64,000 bases of DNA from JACMRP01 sp047302465 (lineage in GTDB: Bacteria; Bdellovibrionota; Bdellovibrionia; Bdellovibrionales; Bdellovibrionaceae), in assembly GCF_047302465.1 (NCBI RefSeq), contig NZ_CP178621.1, positions 2,976,001 to 3,040,000 of the forward strand, written 5' to 3'. Each line of letters opens with the position of its first letter. Position 1 is the first letter of the stretch. The notes below the pieces were generated by a model that saw only the letters and a program-made list of their open reading frames with translations, searched no databases and was not told where the DNA came from. Below, piece by piece: positions 26,527 to 34,407 of the stretch. Both the position numbers and the translations under genes were made by a program.

Positions 26527-27921
26527 TTAGAGGCGACCATGCATGGGATCAGTCACTGGTGGATTTACCTTCGGTCCCCGCTTTGGATCCAACCTACCAT
26601 GTGAAGGGTCAATAGCTGACGGATCATAATTTGGGCCACGCTGCTTTGGCTGATCCCTTTGAATTGTAGGCCCAATTGTTGGAGGACCATTTCGAGGTCC
26701 TCGTCTATTTTGGTCCTCTTTTGTGTCAGAATTTTGTGGTGTCGCTACATTTCGATCATTGTCAGTCTGAATATTATTATTGTCGTCCACTTGTTGTCTT
26801 GGGCTATCGGGTCCAAAATCAAACTTTGGATCTTTAGGATCTTTGCGTTCATCCTCCGGCGTTGCTCGCGGCTCAGGAGTTGGTTGAGGATCTGCCTTAG
26901 GATTTTTATCTAATTTCGGTTGTTCTTCATTTTTTGGAACCTCAGGCGCCTTCTTGGGCCCAGGCTCTCCGGTCCCACCACATGCCTTGGAAGTACTGCA
27001 CTCATTCAGCCCTACACCTATACCGATAACTCCACCAACAGCGGGTGCTACAGCTTTAGCCACAGGATGTGGAATTAATGCTCCTATCTCTAACCCGGCT
27101 TTCCAACCTGCACCTCCAAATAGTCCGGCATGAAACGCACATTCTGCAGTGCAAGTGTTGTATTCCACTATCGTTCTATTCGAGAACAAACCTTTCGGAA
27201 GAGGCGCAATCTCTTTTCCAAAACTTCCGCCTTCTGAAGGATTTTTACCTCCAGGCAATTTTAAATTTTGAGGTGCTTCGTCTGTATTTCCGAGCTGTCC
27301 GGCGCGATACTTCAAATATGATCCCGGTCCGATCAATACTTGATGGAACAAGTCTTGTTTCTGATTCAAATCTGCGCTTTGAGGCTTCGCGGACATTTGA
27401 GAGTTAAAGTTACTATCGAGGCGAGTTTGAAAAGACTCAATCAATTGTGGCAAGCTATTTCTTGTACTAATAGCGCCGAAGCTTTCGCCTTTATAATCTA
27501 AAGGTAATTGGAATTTTTTATTGAGATCAACCGCAATAGAAGGCGCCAACTCATTCAGCATCGGATTCAACAAACTTCCAAAACGAGGAACACCTGCGGC
27601 GTAGGACATGTCTATCAAAGTGATTGTTGGTAATACCAAACCTTCCATCACCCCTACTTTTTGAACTCGATCACTCAAAATTTTCTTTAAGTTGTATTTT
27701 TTTAAGGAAGGATTCCAAGCAAGCAATGCTGCCGCTAAAAATGTAATAGATTGATCAAGGGATTCTTGAGATCTAATTTGAATTAATGTCTTTTCTAAAT
27801 CCCGATTTGTTTTCTTACTTTCGCTAGCAAAAGCATATTCAGGAAGCGCTGACACTACTAACGAGATAACTATGGATCCGACTATTGCGGATTTTACGAT
27901 TTTAAAAAATGGATGAGGCAT
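26527..27921 (-). CDS. Secreted proline-rich protein of unknown function
   Basis: About 464 residues. The ATG of MPHPFFKIVKSAIVGSIV is chosen for its AAGGAG (6-nt spacing). A signal peptide ends at about AFA-SE. The folded part (about 30-290) has a Gly-rich hydrophobic segment (HPVAKAVAPAVGGVIGIGVGL) between Cys residues (CTAECAF, LNECSTSKACGG). From about residue 295 the chain is Pro/Asp/Lys/Arg-rich and disordered, ending in two copies of RGP-x-DP[SM]HGRL-like units. Glycine-rich hydrophobic segments and a disordered tail suggest an exported surface or pore-like protein, but no family is recognised. It is the first gene of a three-gene operon. Confidence 0.8.
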   Translation of the reverse strand: MPHPFFKIVKSAIVGSIVISLVVSALPEYAFASESKKTNRDLEKTLIQIRSQESLDQSITFLAAALLAWNPSLKKYNLKKILSDRVQKVGVMEGLVLPTITLIDMSYAAGVPRFGSLLNPMLNELAPSIAVDLNKKFQLPLDYKGESFGAISTRNSLPQLIESFQTRLDSNFNSQMSAKPQSADLNQKQDLFHQVLIGPGSYLKYRAGQLGNTDEAPQNLKLPGGKNPSEGGSFGKEIAPLPKGLFSNRTIVEYNTCTAECAFHAGLFGGAGWKAGLEIGALIPHPVAKAVAPAVGGVIGIGVGLNECSTSKACGGTGEPGPKKAPEVPKNEEQPKLDKNPKADPQPTPEPRATPEDERKDPKDPKFDFGPDSPRQQVDDNNNIQTDNDRNVATPQNSDTKEDQNRRGPRNGPPTIGPTIQRDQPKQRGPNYDPSAIDPSHGRLDPKRGPKVNPPVTDPMHGRL

Positions 27922-27950
27922 TGTTTGCTCCTTTGCAATGCCACCCAGTA

Positions 27951-27967
27951 AAGCAATGCTAAGGCCA
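27951..27967 (-). promoter_or_regulatory. Candidate sigma-54 promoter of the three-gene operon
   Basis: Minus strand TGGCCTTAGCATTGCTT: GG and GC separated by exactly 10 nt with a perfect TTGCTT. The -24 box has TGGC but lacks the following AC. The predicted start is about 20 nt before the operon's ATG. Confidence 0.55.
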
Positions 27968-28068
27968 CTCAAACTCCCTCCGAGATACCTCTATATTCCA
28001 ATAGAAGCGAACCAATCCTAAAATTAGGAATGCATTCTTAGAATTGATAATAAAACCTGGCGCCACAC

Positions 28069-28086
28069 CCACCGCCGCTACGGCGG
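28069..28086. repeat. Near copy of the 25857 palindrome
   Basis: CCACCGCCGCTACGGCGG matches the element at 25857-25874 in 16 of 18 bases. The two copies bracket the three-gene unknown operon. Confidence 0.6.
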
Positions 28087-28228
28087 CGACCTGCCCTTCT
28101 CGGGACACCCAAAAACGTCACTCTGTCAGAGGAAAGTGCCTCAGTGTAAGACGTCTCAGTTAGAGGCGCCGTTGCTGACGCTAAGTCCACGAAATAACAA
28201 TTCTATCCCCCTGTTTCACTCTGAAACG

Positions 28229-28246
28229 TTGGCACTTTCGTTGCTC
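28229..28246 (+). promoter_or_regulatory. Sigma-54 promoter of lipoprotein gene
   Basis: TTGGCACTTTCGTTGCTC matches the TTGGCACG-N4-TTGCT consensus, with GG and GC 10 nt apart. The predicted start is near 28256, about 33 nt upstream of the ATG at 28289. The rest of the 367-bp gap (27922-28288) holds the opposing sigma-54 candidate and the palindrome; no gene was seen. Confidence 0.75.
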
Positions 28247-28288
28247 TTTTAGGGAGTATCAAACGAATTTTTACCCTAAGGGGGATAT

Positions 28289-29020
28289 ATGAATACTCAA
28301 ACTACTCTGAAAGCAGCACTCCTTCTGACGATCCTCGCAATGCTGACTGCATGTGGCTCTTTCAAACAGAACGATCTGACTGAGTTTTCTAGCCGCGCGC
28401 CTGTCGATACTCCGACGGCAAAAACTGAACTTATCTACTGCAATGAAAAAACCCAAAGTGGCATTACCGCAAAAGTTGTGGCTTACACAGACGCTGCCAA
28501 CCAAATTCGTTATGACTATATGAAAGTAAAGTTCACCAAAATGCCTTCAAGCTTTGGCAGCGGTGACTATATTCACTTCTATCGCTGGCAGGCCAATGCT
28601 GCTGGACAAACTTATATCGATAGAAACCCGGTTCAAGCTCGCTTTGAAACTTTGGATGGACAAATCCTGACTAACTTTGACTCTGTCATGCACTGGGGAC
28701 AGGTCTCTGCGATCGCCGCTAAATGGGGCATTACAGACGTGAATAAGTTCTTTCAATACGTACGCTTGGTGATTGATATTCGCGACCCTCAAGCCGAATT
28801 CGACGCACTTAAAATCGCTATGTACAACACGAACAATGTGAACACGATCAATATGGATATGTTGATGCCAGCGTTCGCAGCACGCCCTGCAGACTACGCC
28901 AATGATCGTGGCGCTACTCGCGCAATGTCGCTACAGGCTCTGCACCCATTTGCCAGCATGATCAATGAGAACTGGACAGCCGCTCAGTTCAAATCCATGA
29001 CAACAAACTTCTGCTTCTAG
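28289..29020 (+). CDS. Lipoprotein of unknown function
   Basis: 243 residues. The signal peptide ends in the lipobox LTAC (Cys near residue 22). The mature part appears beta-rich at first (KTELIYCNEKTQSGITAKVVAYTD) then helical, with a later Cys at the very end (TTNFCF) that may pair with the first mature Cys near residue 51. No family recognised. AAGGGGG precedes the ATG by 4 nt. A strong sigma-54-type promoter lies upstream, so it is probably regulated by an enhancer-binding protein. Its stop overlaps the stop of the convergent acidic-protein gene by 4 bp. Confidence 0.85.
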   Translation: MNTQTTLKAALLLTILAMLTACGSFKQNDLTEFSSRAPVDTPTAKTELIYCNEKTQSGITAKVVAYTDAANQIRYDYMKVKFTKMPSSFGSGDYIHFYRWQANAAGQTYIDRNPVQARFETLDGQILTNFDSVMHWGQVSAIAAKWGITDVNKFFQYVRLVIDIRDPQAEFDALKIAMYNTNNVNTINMDMLMPAFAARPADYANDRGATRAMSLQALHPFASMINENWTAAQFKSMTTNFCF

Positions 29021-29889
29021 TGCGAGCTTTCCTGCACGACTTCTTCGGCCTGAAGATTTTCACCTTGGCGATAACGATCGACCAGGGTGGAATCATTTGT
29101 CGGGAACGAGAATAAAAGCGAATGCACGTTGCTGGTTGAGTCTTCCTGAGTCACCACAACGTAGGTTAATTCTGACACTTCGTGATCCGGGTACTCTTTA
29201 ATGAAGGTCACAAGCACATTGCCATCAAGGTCGTTCTTTTTCCAAATCTCATCCGCGCTCTCGATAGTGTCTTCGCGAAGATCCTGGAAGTCTTTGAACT
29301 TCTCTTGGTCGATGTCCTTTTCACTGCGCACCTTCATCATGGCGATATAAAGCCCCATGGAAAGCGGATCCCCCTCACCAAGAGCGTCGCCATCGATAGC
29401 ACCGGCTTGAACATACTCATACTTCTTGTCGTAAATAAGCTCGCCACGTTGGTAGTTCTGCAGCATGCGCAGGTCTTTGGTAGGGAAGTGAATAAACACA
29501 AAGCTTGGGTAAGTGTCGTCGCTAGTCACATAGGCAATGGCGATGTAATGAAAGATTTGGTTACCCACCTCGAAAGAGCGAATGAAGTGATGGATCACCA
29601 AGTCCTCAAAGGTTTGGCTATCCTGCCAAATTTCATCCGGCTCATCCAAAGTGCTTTCAAGGTAGCTCTCGAGTGCCACCTGCTCATCATCGGAAAGGTC
29701 TTCTTCGGAACGTACTGCTTGGTATTCGTCCTCAAGGGCATTGATGTTGTCTTCGAAGTAACCAAACAAATCTTCCTCATTCTCGAAAATCAACCCGTTG
29801 GTTTCATCGATAATGATGTACTCTTTCTCGTTGGTAGATTTCTTCTTGCCGCGTGATTTCGATTTTGTCTTCGCTTTTGCCTTCGCCAT
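29017..29889 (-). CDS. Acidic protein with basic N-terminal tail
   Basis: 290 residues. The first about 20 residues are almost all Lys/Ala/Ser/Arg (MAKAKAKTKSKSRGKKKS), like nucleic-acid-binding tails. The rest is strongly acidic, with two similar halves: each contains an EIWxxx(Q/N) element (DEPDEIWQDSQTFEDLVIHHFIRSF and SADEIWKKNDLDGNVLVTFIKEY) followed by a YVxxxDxx[ST]xxxxFxFPTxD strand, so it seems to be an internal duplication. No signal peptide and no known family. A GAGGGCTCC context precedes the ATG. Confidence 0.82.
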   Translation of the reverse strand: MAKAKAKTKSKSRGKKKSTNEKEYIIIDETNGLIFENEEDLFGYFEDNINALEDEYQAVRSEEDLSDDEQVALESYLESTLDEPDEIWQDSQTFEDLVIHHFIRSFEVGNQIFHYIAIAYVTSDDTYPSFVFIHFPTKDLRMLQNYQRGELIYDKKYEYVQAGAIDGDALGEGDPLSMGLYIAMMKVRSEKDIDQEKFKDFQDLREDTIESADEIWKKNDLDGNVLVTFIKEYPDHEVSELTYVVVTQEDSTSNVHSLLFSFPTNDSTLVDRYRQGENLQAEEVVQESSH

Positions 29890-30050
29890 GGAGCCCTCAC
29901 CTGCAGTTATTATTAATACTCTCGCCCCTCACAACAAGGTTTAAAATCCCCTCTATGACAAACACCGTCATGCTTAGTGCTTTTTGCCTTGCAAGAAAAA
30001 AAAATGCACTTCACCATTTGAAGTAACAGACCATCGCAAGGAGGCGGGTT

Positions 30051-30368
30051 TTGTCAATTATCGAAGAAAAAAGCTTGGAGCGCATGGAAGCACTTCTTTC
30101 TCACTCAGCTATGGGCGTACACGTACTCTTCGACAACAAGTCAATCGCTGAAGTTTTGAGACAAGTGAAGGACGACAAGGACTTTTACGACTTCAATAAA
30201 ATGAAGAAAGTCCAAGATGTGATGACAGAGCTTATTGCTAAGCGCACTTATATCGAAAAAGTCGCTTATCTGAAGTCTCTGGATCAAGAGTCCTTCGAAA
30301 TGGTGGTCAGAGCTTATTTCCACATCGTGGAAAATACAGTTCGCGCTAACCATGAGTTGGCTCACTAG
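30051..30368 (+). CDS. Hypothetical helical protein
   Basis: 105 residues, entirely helical in appearance (SIIEEKSLERMEALLSH, DFNKMKKVQDVMTELIAKRTYIEKVAYL), soluble and not recognised. The start is TTG, decided by a strong AAGGAGG 6 nt upstream; there is no nearby ATG. The gene stands alone, divergent from the acidic-protein gene across a 161-bp intergenic region that should hold both promoters. Confidence 0.82.
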   Translation: MSIIEEKSLERMEALLSHSAMGVHVLFDNKSIAEVLRQVKDDKDFYDFNKMKKVQDVMTELIAKRTYIEKVAYLKSLDQESFEMVVRAYFHIVENTVRANHELAH

Positions 30369-30540
30369 TTCCGATCAGAGCTTTTACAGTTTCTAAAACA
30401 TTTTGTAATCACTTGAGAAGTTGACAGAAATCGTCAAACTTTTAGAGTTCTATTTAGGAATGATTTCCACAACTTAGTGTGAAAACCTCGACCTTTGGCT
30501 AAACTGTGTTGGTACCCGCAAGCACCACCCGGAGGCCACC

Positions 30541-31674
30541 GTGAAACGCATCACACTTTCTCTGTTAACTATCATGACCGCAGCCTGCACCACTCAGTTT
30601 CAACCGAGTGAGAATGTCACAGCAGTTGCAACCTCTGAAGCGGTGATGAATGCCCCGGTGGATTTGAATCTACATCCACTTAATAAGACGGTGTGCGATC
30701 CATTCAACGACAACTCAACCCAGGTGATGAGCCAAGGGGTTATGGGAACGTTATTTTACAAAACGGCGGCGATGCCACGTATGTATAGTGCGATCGACTT
30801 CACGACTCTTACCCAGAAATCAGACAAGACACTCTTTTTTGCGGACATGAATGTTCCGACCCGTCCTTTTAGTGATGGGTTTTCTACCCAAACCACTGGA
30901 GTACTAGCTGACGACACTGGCTCAAAACTCATTGAATATTTCGGTATTAAATTCGAAACCACCTTACAATTGTCAGACGCCGATGAAGAGGGCGACTACG
31001 AGTTAGCCCTACTTTCAGATGACGGCACTCGTTTGAAAATCAAAGATCCAATGACAGATACATGGCGCGAAATCATCAATAATGATGGCGACCACTCTAC
31101 TCGCATGGGCTGCGCAACTGAAACGATTCGCATGACTCGCAGAACGCAAATCCCGCTCGAAGTCATTTATTATCAAGGCCCTCGTTTGCACATCGCCAAC
31201 GTGCTTATCTGGAGAAAAGCTTCTCAAGCAGGCAAAGACATTCAGTGTGGCACGGCCGGAAATAAATACTTCTTCGATCCAGACAATGGATCAACTCCAC
31301 TGCAAGTTTATAACGAGATGCAATCTCGCGGTTGGAAGCCTGTGGCTCCAGCAAATTTCTGGTTAGACAACACTTACAATCCTTGCGCTCAAGGTACGAA
31401 ACCTTTGATTTCAAACTTCCGCGTGACAGAAATTATAGCTACGGATGTATTCCTCGCGTGGACGACCGACATCCCGGCTTCATCACAAGTACGCTTGATC
31501 AATCAAGCAACCGGCGAAGAGATTCTGACAAGCTCAGACAATCTTCTCCGCACCACTCATAGCATTCATGTGAGTGGCTTGCAGCCAAACACCACTTACA
31601 AAGCTCAGGCTGCGAGCATTTCCCAGGACCTTGGTAATAGTTTAAGTCTTGAGGTCACATTCACTACAAAATAA
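30541..31674 (+). CDS. Lipoprotein with PA14-like and fibronectin III-like domains
   Basis: 377 residues from a GTG start; CGGAGG is upstream. The signal peptide ends in TAAC (Cys near residue 16). Residues about 60-230 resemble a PA14 carbohydrate-binding domain: a YS-DF entry, GIKFETTLQLSDADEEGDYELALLSDDGTRLKI and IPLEVIYYQGPRLHIANVLIWRKA. The last about 95 residues resemble a fibronectin type III fold (VFLAWTTDIPASSQVRLI...LQPNTTYKAQ). It is probably a surface protein that binds polysaccharide or peptidoglycan; the ligand is unknown. A strong terminator follows. Confidence 0.85.
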   Translation: MKRITLSLLTIMTAACTTQFQPSENVTAVATSEAVMNAPVDLNLHPLNKTVCDPFNDNSTQVMSQGVMGTLFYKTAAMPRMYSAIDFTTLTQKSDKTLFFADMNVPTRPFSDGFSTQTTGVLADDTGSKLIEYFGIKFETTLQLSDADEEGDYELALLSDDGTRLKIKDPMTDTWREIINNDGDHSTRMGCATETIRMTRRTQIPLEVIYYQGPRLHIANVLIWRKASQAGKDIQCGTAGNKYFFDPDNGSTPLQVYNEMQSRGWKPVAPANFWLDNTYNPCAQGTKPLISNFRVTEIIATDVFLAWTTDIPASSQVRLINQATGEEILTSSDNLLRTTHSIHVSGLQPNTTYKAQAASISQDLGNSLSLEVTFTTK

Positions 31675-31701
31675 TGTGACCATTCATGCACACCCCGTGC
31701 G

Positions 31702-31739
31702 CAGGGCCCCAAAAGGGCCCTGTTCTTTTTTGTTTTTTT
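31702..31739 (+). terminator. Intrinsic terminator
   Basis: CAGGGCCC / GGGCCCTG, a perfect 8-bp stem with a 5-nt loop, then a T-rich tract of about 16 nt. It ends the PA14 lipoprotein transcript. Confidence 0.92.
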
Positions 31740-31747
31740 GCCGATAA
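31740..31747 (+). promoter_or_regulatory. Sigma-28-like -10 box just before a start codon
   Basis: A perfect GCCGATAA, 7 nt before the ATG at 31755. No good -35 is seen because the terminator T-run occupies that position. Without a ribosome site, transcription from it would give a leaderless mRNA. Confidence 0.4.
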
Positions 31748-31754
31748 GCCGGCT

Positions 31755-32099
31755 ATGAACTTTGGCGGTTTCTTTTTATTTTTAAGTCTAATGGGAGTGG
31801 TGGCGCATGCGGAGTATCGCATGTTCACGTTGAAAATCACCAATACCAAAACCCAAGACTATCGCCTGGTCGACAGCACCTTAGATCCACTTCAGTACCC
31901 TTACTATTATCCCGTCCAACAAGACGAAATCGTGCAATACACTGATACGTGGCGCTGTTATGGACGCACCGGCGGTGGTCAACCACCATGCCCGAATCCA
32001 AAAGCCAATACAGCAGCGGCTGCCGCGCCTTCTGCACCCGCAGCGAATCCTAGCCAGAACCAAGGCCCAGCTCCTGCTGTGAATCCCGTGAATCCTTAG
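31755..32099 (+). CDS. Small secreted Ala/Pro-rich protein
   Basis: About 114 residues. The start is taken as MNFGGFFLFLSLMGVVAHA, a signal peptide; the open frame extends upstream but would cross the preceding terminator. The mature part has a small beta-like domain (EYRMFTLKITNTKTQDYRLVDSTLDPLQYPYYYP), a Cys pair around RCYGRTGGGQPPC, and an Ala/Pro/Asn-rich disordered tail. It has no Shine-Dalgarno. No family recognised. Confidence 0.7.
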   Translation: MNFGGFFLFLSLMGVVAHAEYRMFTLKITNTKTQDYRLVDSTLDPLQYPYYYPVQQDEIVQYTDTWRCYGRTGGGQPPCPNPKANTAAAAAPSAPAANPSQNQGPAPAVNPVNP

Positions 32100-32164
32100 A
32101 GCCTCGAGCGAAAATTTGCTATTCTAAGACTGAGACGACTTTTCCAGGAAGGAGATGCGTTCAC

Positions 32165-33460
32165 ATGTCCGTAGAATCTTCAAAGGCTCGCCGTTCCCAA
32201 CAAAGTGAAATCAGCGACCTTCAATCCGAATATGCAAAGAAAAAGAAAAAGTATGCTCACCAACAAGAAGAAGAGTTGGGCGAGATGAAGGAATTCTACA
32301 ATCAACGCAAGGAAGAAACTCGTACTCAAGGCGAAGCAGCTATTAATCACATCCGTCGCAAACAAAACGAGACCGTGGAAGACGTTTCTGAAAACCGCCA
32401 GAAAATAGTAAAGCGCAGCGAGGCTCAGTTAGATGGTATCGACCAAGATTATCGCAAAAAAGTCGCCGAGACCCGCACTCGCCGTCAGGCCGAAGTGGAA
32501 GAAGCTCGCTTAAATTCCAAAGCGAAATTGGCCGAAATCCAAGATTCACAACAAAAGAAAGTGGAAAAAGTTCGCACAGAAGCCACTAGCGAACTTGCCG
32601 AAGTGAAGCAAAAGTTCAACAAAGAGCTTCATCAAACCGAGGACTTCACTAATAAGCGCCTGACTCAAGTCAAAGAAAACAACAAAATGACTTTGGATCA
32701 CGAGCTTGAAAAAGGCCGTCAGGTCCAAGACAAACTTCGCACCAATTTAAAGTCTGACTACGACAAAACTGAAACCACCGGTAAGCAGGCTATTGCCGAG
32801 CGCCGCGATTTCAACGAGAAAAAATACACGCGCCAAGAAGGCGACTACGAAAAACGCTTTGGCAAACAGCAAGAGCAATGGGATTCGCGCGAAAAAGGTT
32901 TGAACGAACAATATCAAAACCGCATTACCCATAGCAAAAAGGCTTACGAGCAACAGCTCAAAGACCAACATAAACATTTTGACTCAACCTATACCAAAAA
33001 CGACCAAGCCAATCGCGAGTCATTAAGAATTCAAAATACTAAATTCCTCAAAGAACAAGTTGAGATGAAGAAGAAGTTCTTCCAAGAATCTGAAAAATAC
33101 GCGAACAAAGAAGAAGATCCGTTCTACAAATTGCAAGAACGCGGCAACCGTCTGCGCGAGAATCCAGATTTTTATATTATCGAAGCCTATGTTCCCGAGC
33201 ACGAGAAGGACAATATCAAAGTCGTCATTAAAGATGATGTTGCTTCGGTCAGTGGTAAACGTGCCTTCAAAGACCAGATCGAAGAAGAAGGTCGCAAGCT
33301 TTCCACCAACAGCTATCAAACATTCCGCGAGGAATTCAATTTTGAAAAACCCGTCATCACCCAGGGTATGACTCGTGAACGCTCCGGCGATTACGTCTCT
33401 TTCTGGGTCCCAAAGCTCAACAGCTTTGACGGCGTTCGTAAAATCAACAAAAAGGCTTAA
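32165..33460 (+). CDS. Coiled-coil protein with C-terminal Hsp20/alpha-crystallin-like domain
   Basis: 431 residues. Residues 1-320 are an almost unbroken, Lys/Glu/Gln-rich coiled coil. From about 333 to 420 the chain looks like a small heat-shock protein domain: FYIIEAYVPEHEKDNIKVVIKDDVASVSG, an arm with FREEFNFEKP, and a final SFWVPKL strand. Small heat-shock proteins normally have a short N-terminal arm, so this fusion with a rod of about 45 nm is unusual. It is soluble with no signal. A possible role is a filament-bound chaperone or cytoskeletal scaffold. AAGGAGA precedes the ATG (9 nt). Confidence 0.85.
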   Translation: MSVESSKARRSQQSEISDLQSEYAKKKKKYAHQQEEELGEMKEFYNQRKEETRTQGEAAINHIRRKQNETVEDVSENRQKIVKRSEAQLDGIDQDYRKKVAETRTRRQAEVEEARLNSKAKLAEIQDSQQKKVEKVRTEATSELAEVKQKFNKELHQTEDFTNKRLTQVKENNKMTLDHELEKGRQVQDKLRTNLKSDYDKTETTGKQAIAERRDFNEKKYTRQEGDYEKRFGKQQEQWDSREKGLNEQYQNRITHSKKAYEQQLKDQHKHFDSTYTKNDQANRESLRIQNTKFLKEQVEMKKKFFQESEKYANKEEDPFYKLQERGNRLRENPDFYIIEAYVPEHEKDNIKVVIKDDVASVSGKRAFKDQIEEEGRKLSTNSYQTFREEFNFEKPVITQGMTRERSGDYVSFWVPKLNSFDGVRKINKKA

Positions 33461-33612
33461 ATAAACACCCCGATGCCAAAGGGCAACTTCCTTGAGAGCC
33501 ACACTCAAAAGGTTAAAGCCTTCTTGAAAATTTATTGATTAGGCTGAACTTTACAAAAGCAGTGAAAAGCTGCTGAAATAAGACAATTAGGGATCTACTT
33601 GAGGAGCAGCCA

Positions 33613-34395
33613 ATGACCGAGCCTTGGAGTCTTAAAGGAAAAAATGCACTTGTTTGTGGCGCCTCGCAAGGAATGGGCGAAGCCACTGCCCGCCTCTTAG
33701 CCGCGCGCGGAGCCAACGTTACACTGCTTGCCCGCAGTGAAGACAAGTTACAACAAATCATGGAAGAACTCCCTCGCGGTGATCACAAATACTTTGTCAT
33801 CGATTTTGCTGATACCGAAAAACTACAACAAGAGATCGTTCCGCAAATTCAAAAAGAGAATATTCAAATTCTGATCAACAACGCCGTTGGCCCTAAAGGC
33901 GGACTTCTTTCTGAAACCAAAGTTCAAGATTTCGAAGCGCCGTTCCGAGTTCATCTTTATGCCTCGCACATTCTGACTCAAGCGGTGCTTCCTGCTATGA
34001 AGGCCGCAAGCTATGGACGCATTGTGAATATCATCTCAACCTCGGTGAAAATTCCGATTCCTAATTTAGGAGTTTCAAACACCATTCGTGGTGCAATGGC
34101 CAACTGGTCAAAAACAATGGCGGCAGAACTAGCTCCTTATCACATCACTGTGAACAATATTCTTCCAGGCAATATCCGCACAGGAAGATACACATCCCTT
34201 GCTGAAGCTGCAGCTCAACAGAAAAAAACGACTGTGCAAGAAATCGAAAATCAATGGAAAGAAGCAATCCCAATGAGACGCATCGGAGAGCCCTCTGAAA
34301 TCGCCGAAACCATTGGCTTCTTAGTTAGTCCTGCAGCATCTTATATTACCGGCATTAATCTTCCCGTGGATGGTGGCAAAACACCGTCGCTTTAA
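33613..34395 (+). CDS. SDR-family protein with an altered active site
   Basis: 260 residues, classical short-chain dehydrogenase length. The dinucleotide-binding motif VCGASQGMGEATARLLAARGA (residues 12-32) and INNAVGPKG are present, as is a C-terminal ITGINLPVDGG. The usual YxxxK catalytic pair is replaced by SNTIR in PNLGVSNTIRGAMANWSKT, as in a known SDR subgroup. The conserved Ser (NIISTSV) is retained. It may be an altered reductase or a non-catalytic binder. GAGGAG precedes the ATG; the next gene starts 12 bp later, suggesting an operon. Confidence 0.9.
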   Translation: MTEPWSLKGKNALVCGASQGMGEATARLLAARGANVTLLARSEDKLQQIMEELPRGDHKYFVIDFADTEKLQQEIVPQIQKENIQILINNAVGPKGGLLSETKVQDFEAPFRVHLYASHILTQAVLPAMKAASYGRIVNIISTSVKIPIPNLGVSNTIRGAMANWSKTMAAELAPYHITVNNILPGNIRTGRYTSLAEAAAQQKKTTVQEIENQWKEAIPMRRIGEPSEIAETIGFLVSPAASYITGINLPVDGGKTPSL

Positions 34396-34407
34396 ACAAG
34401 AGGATCT

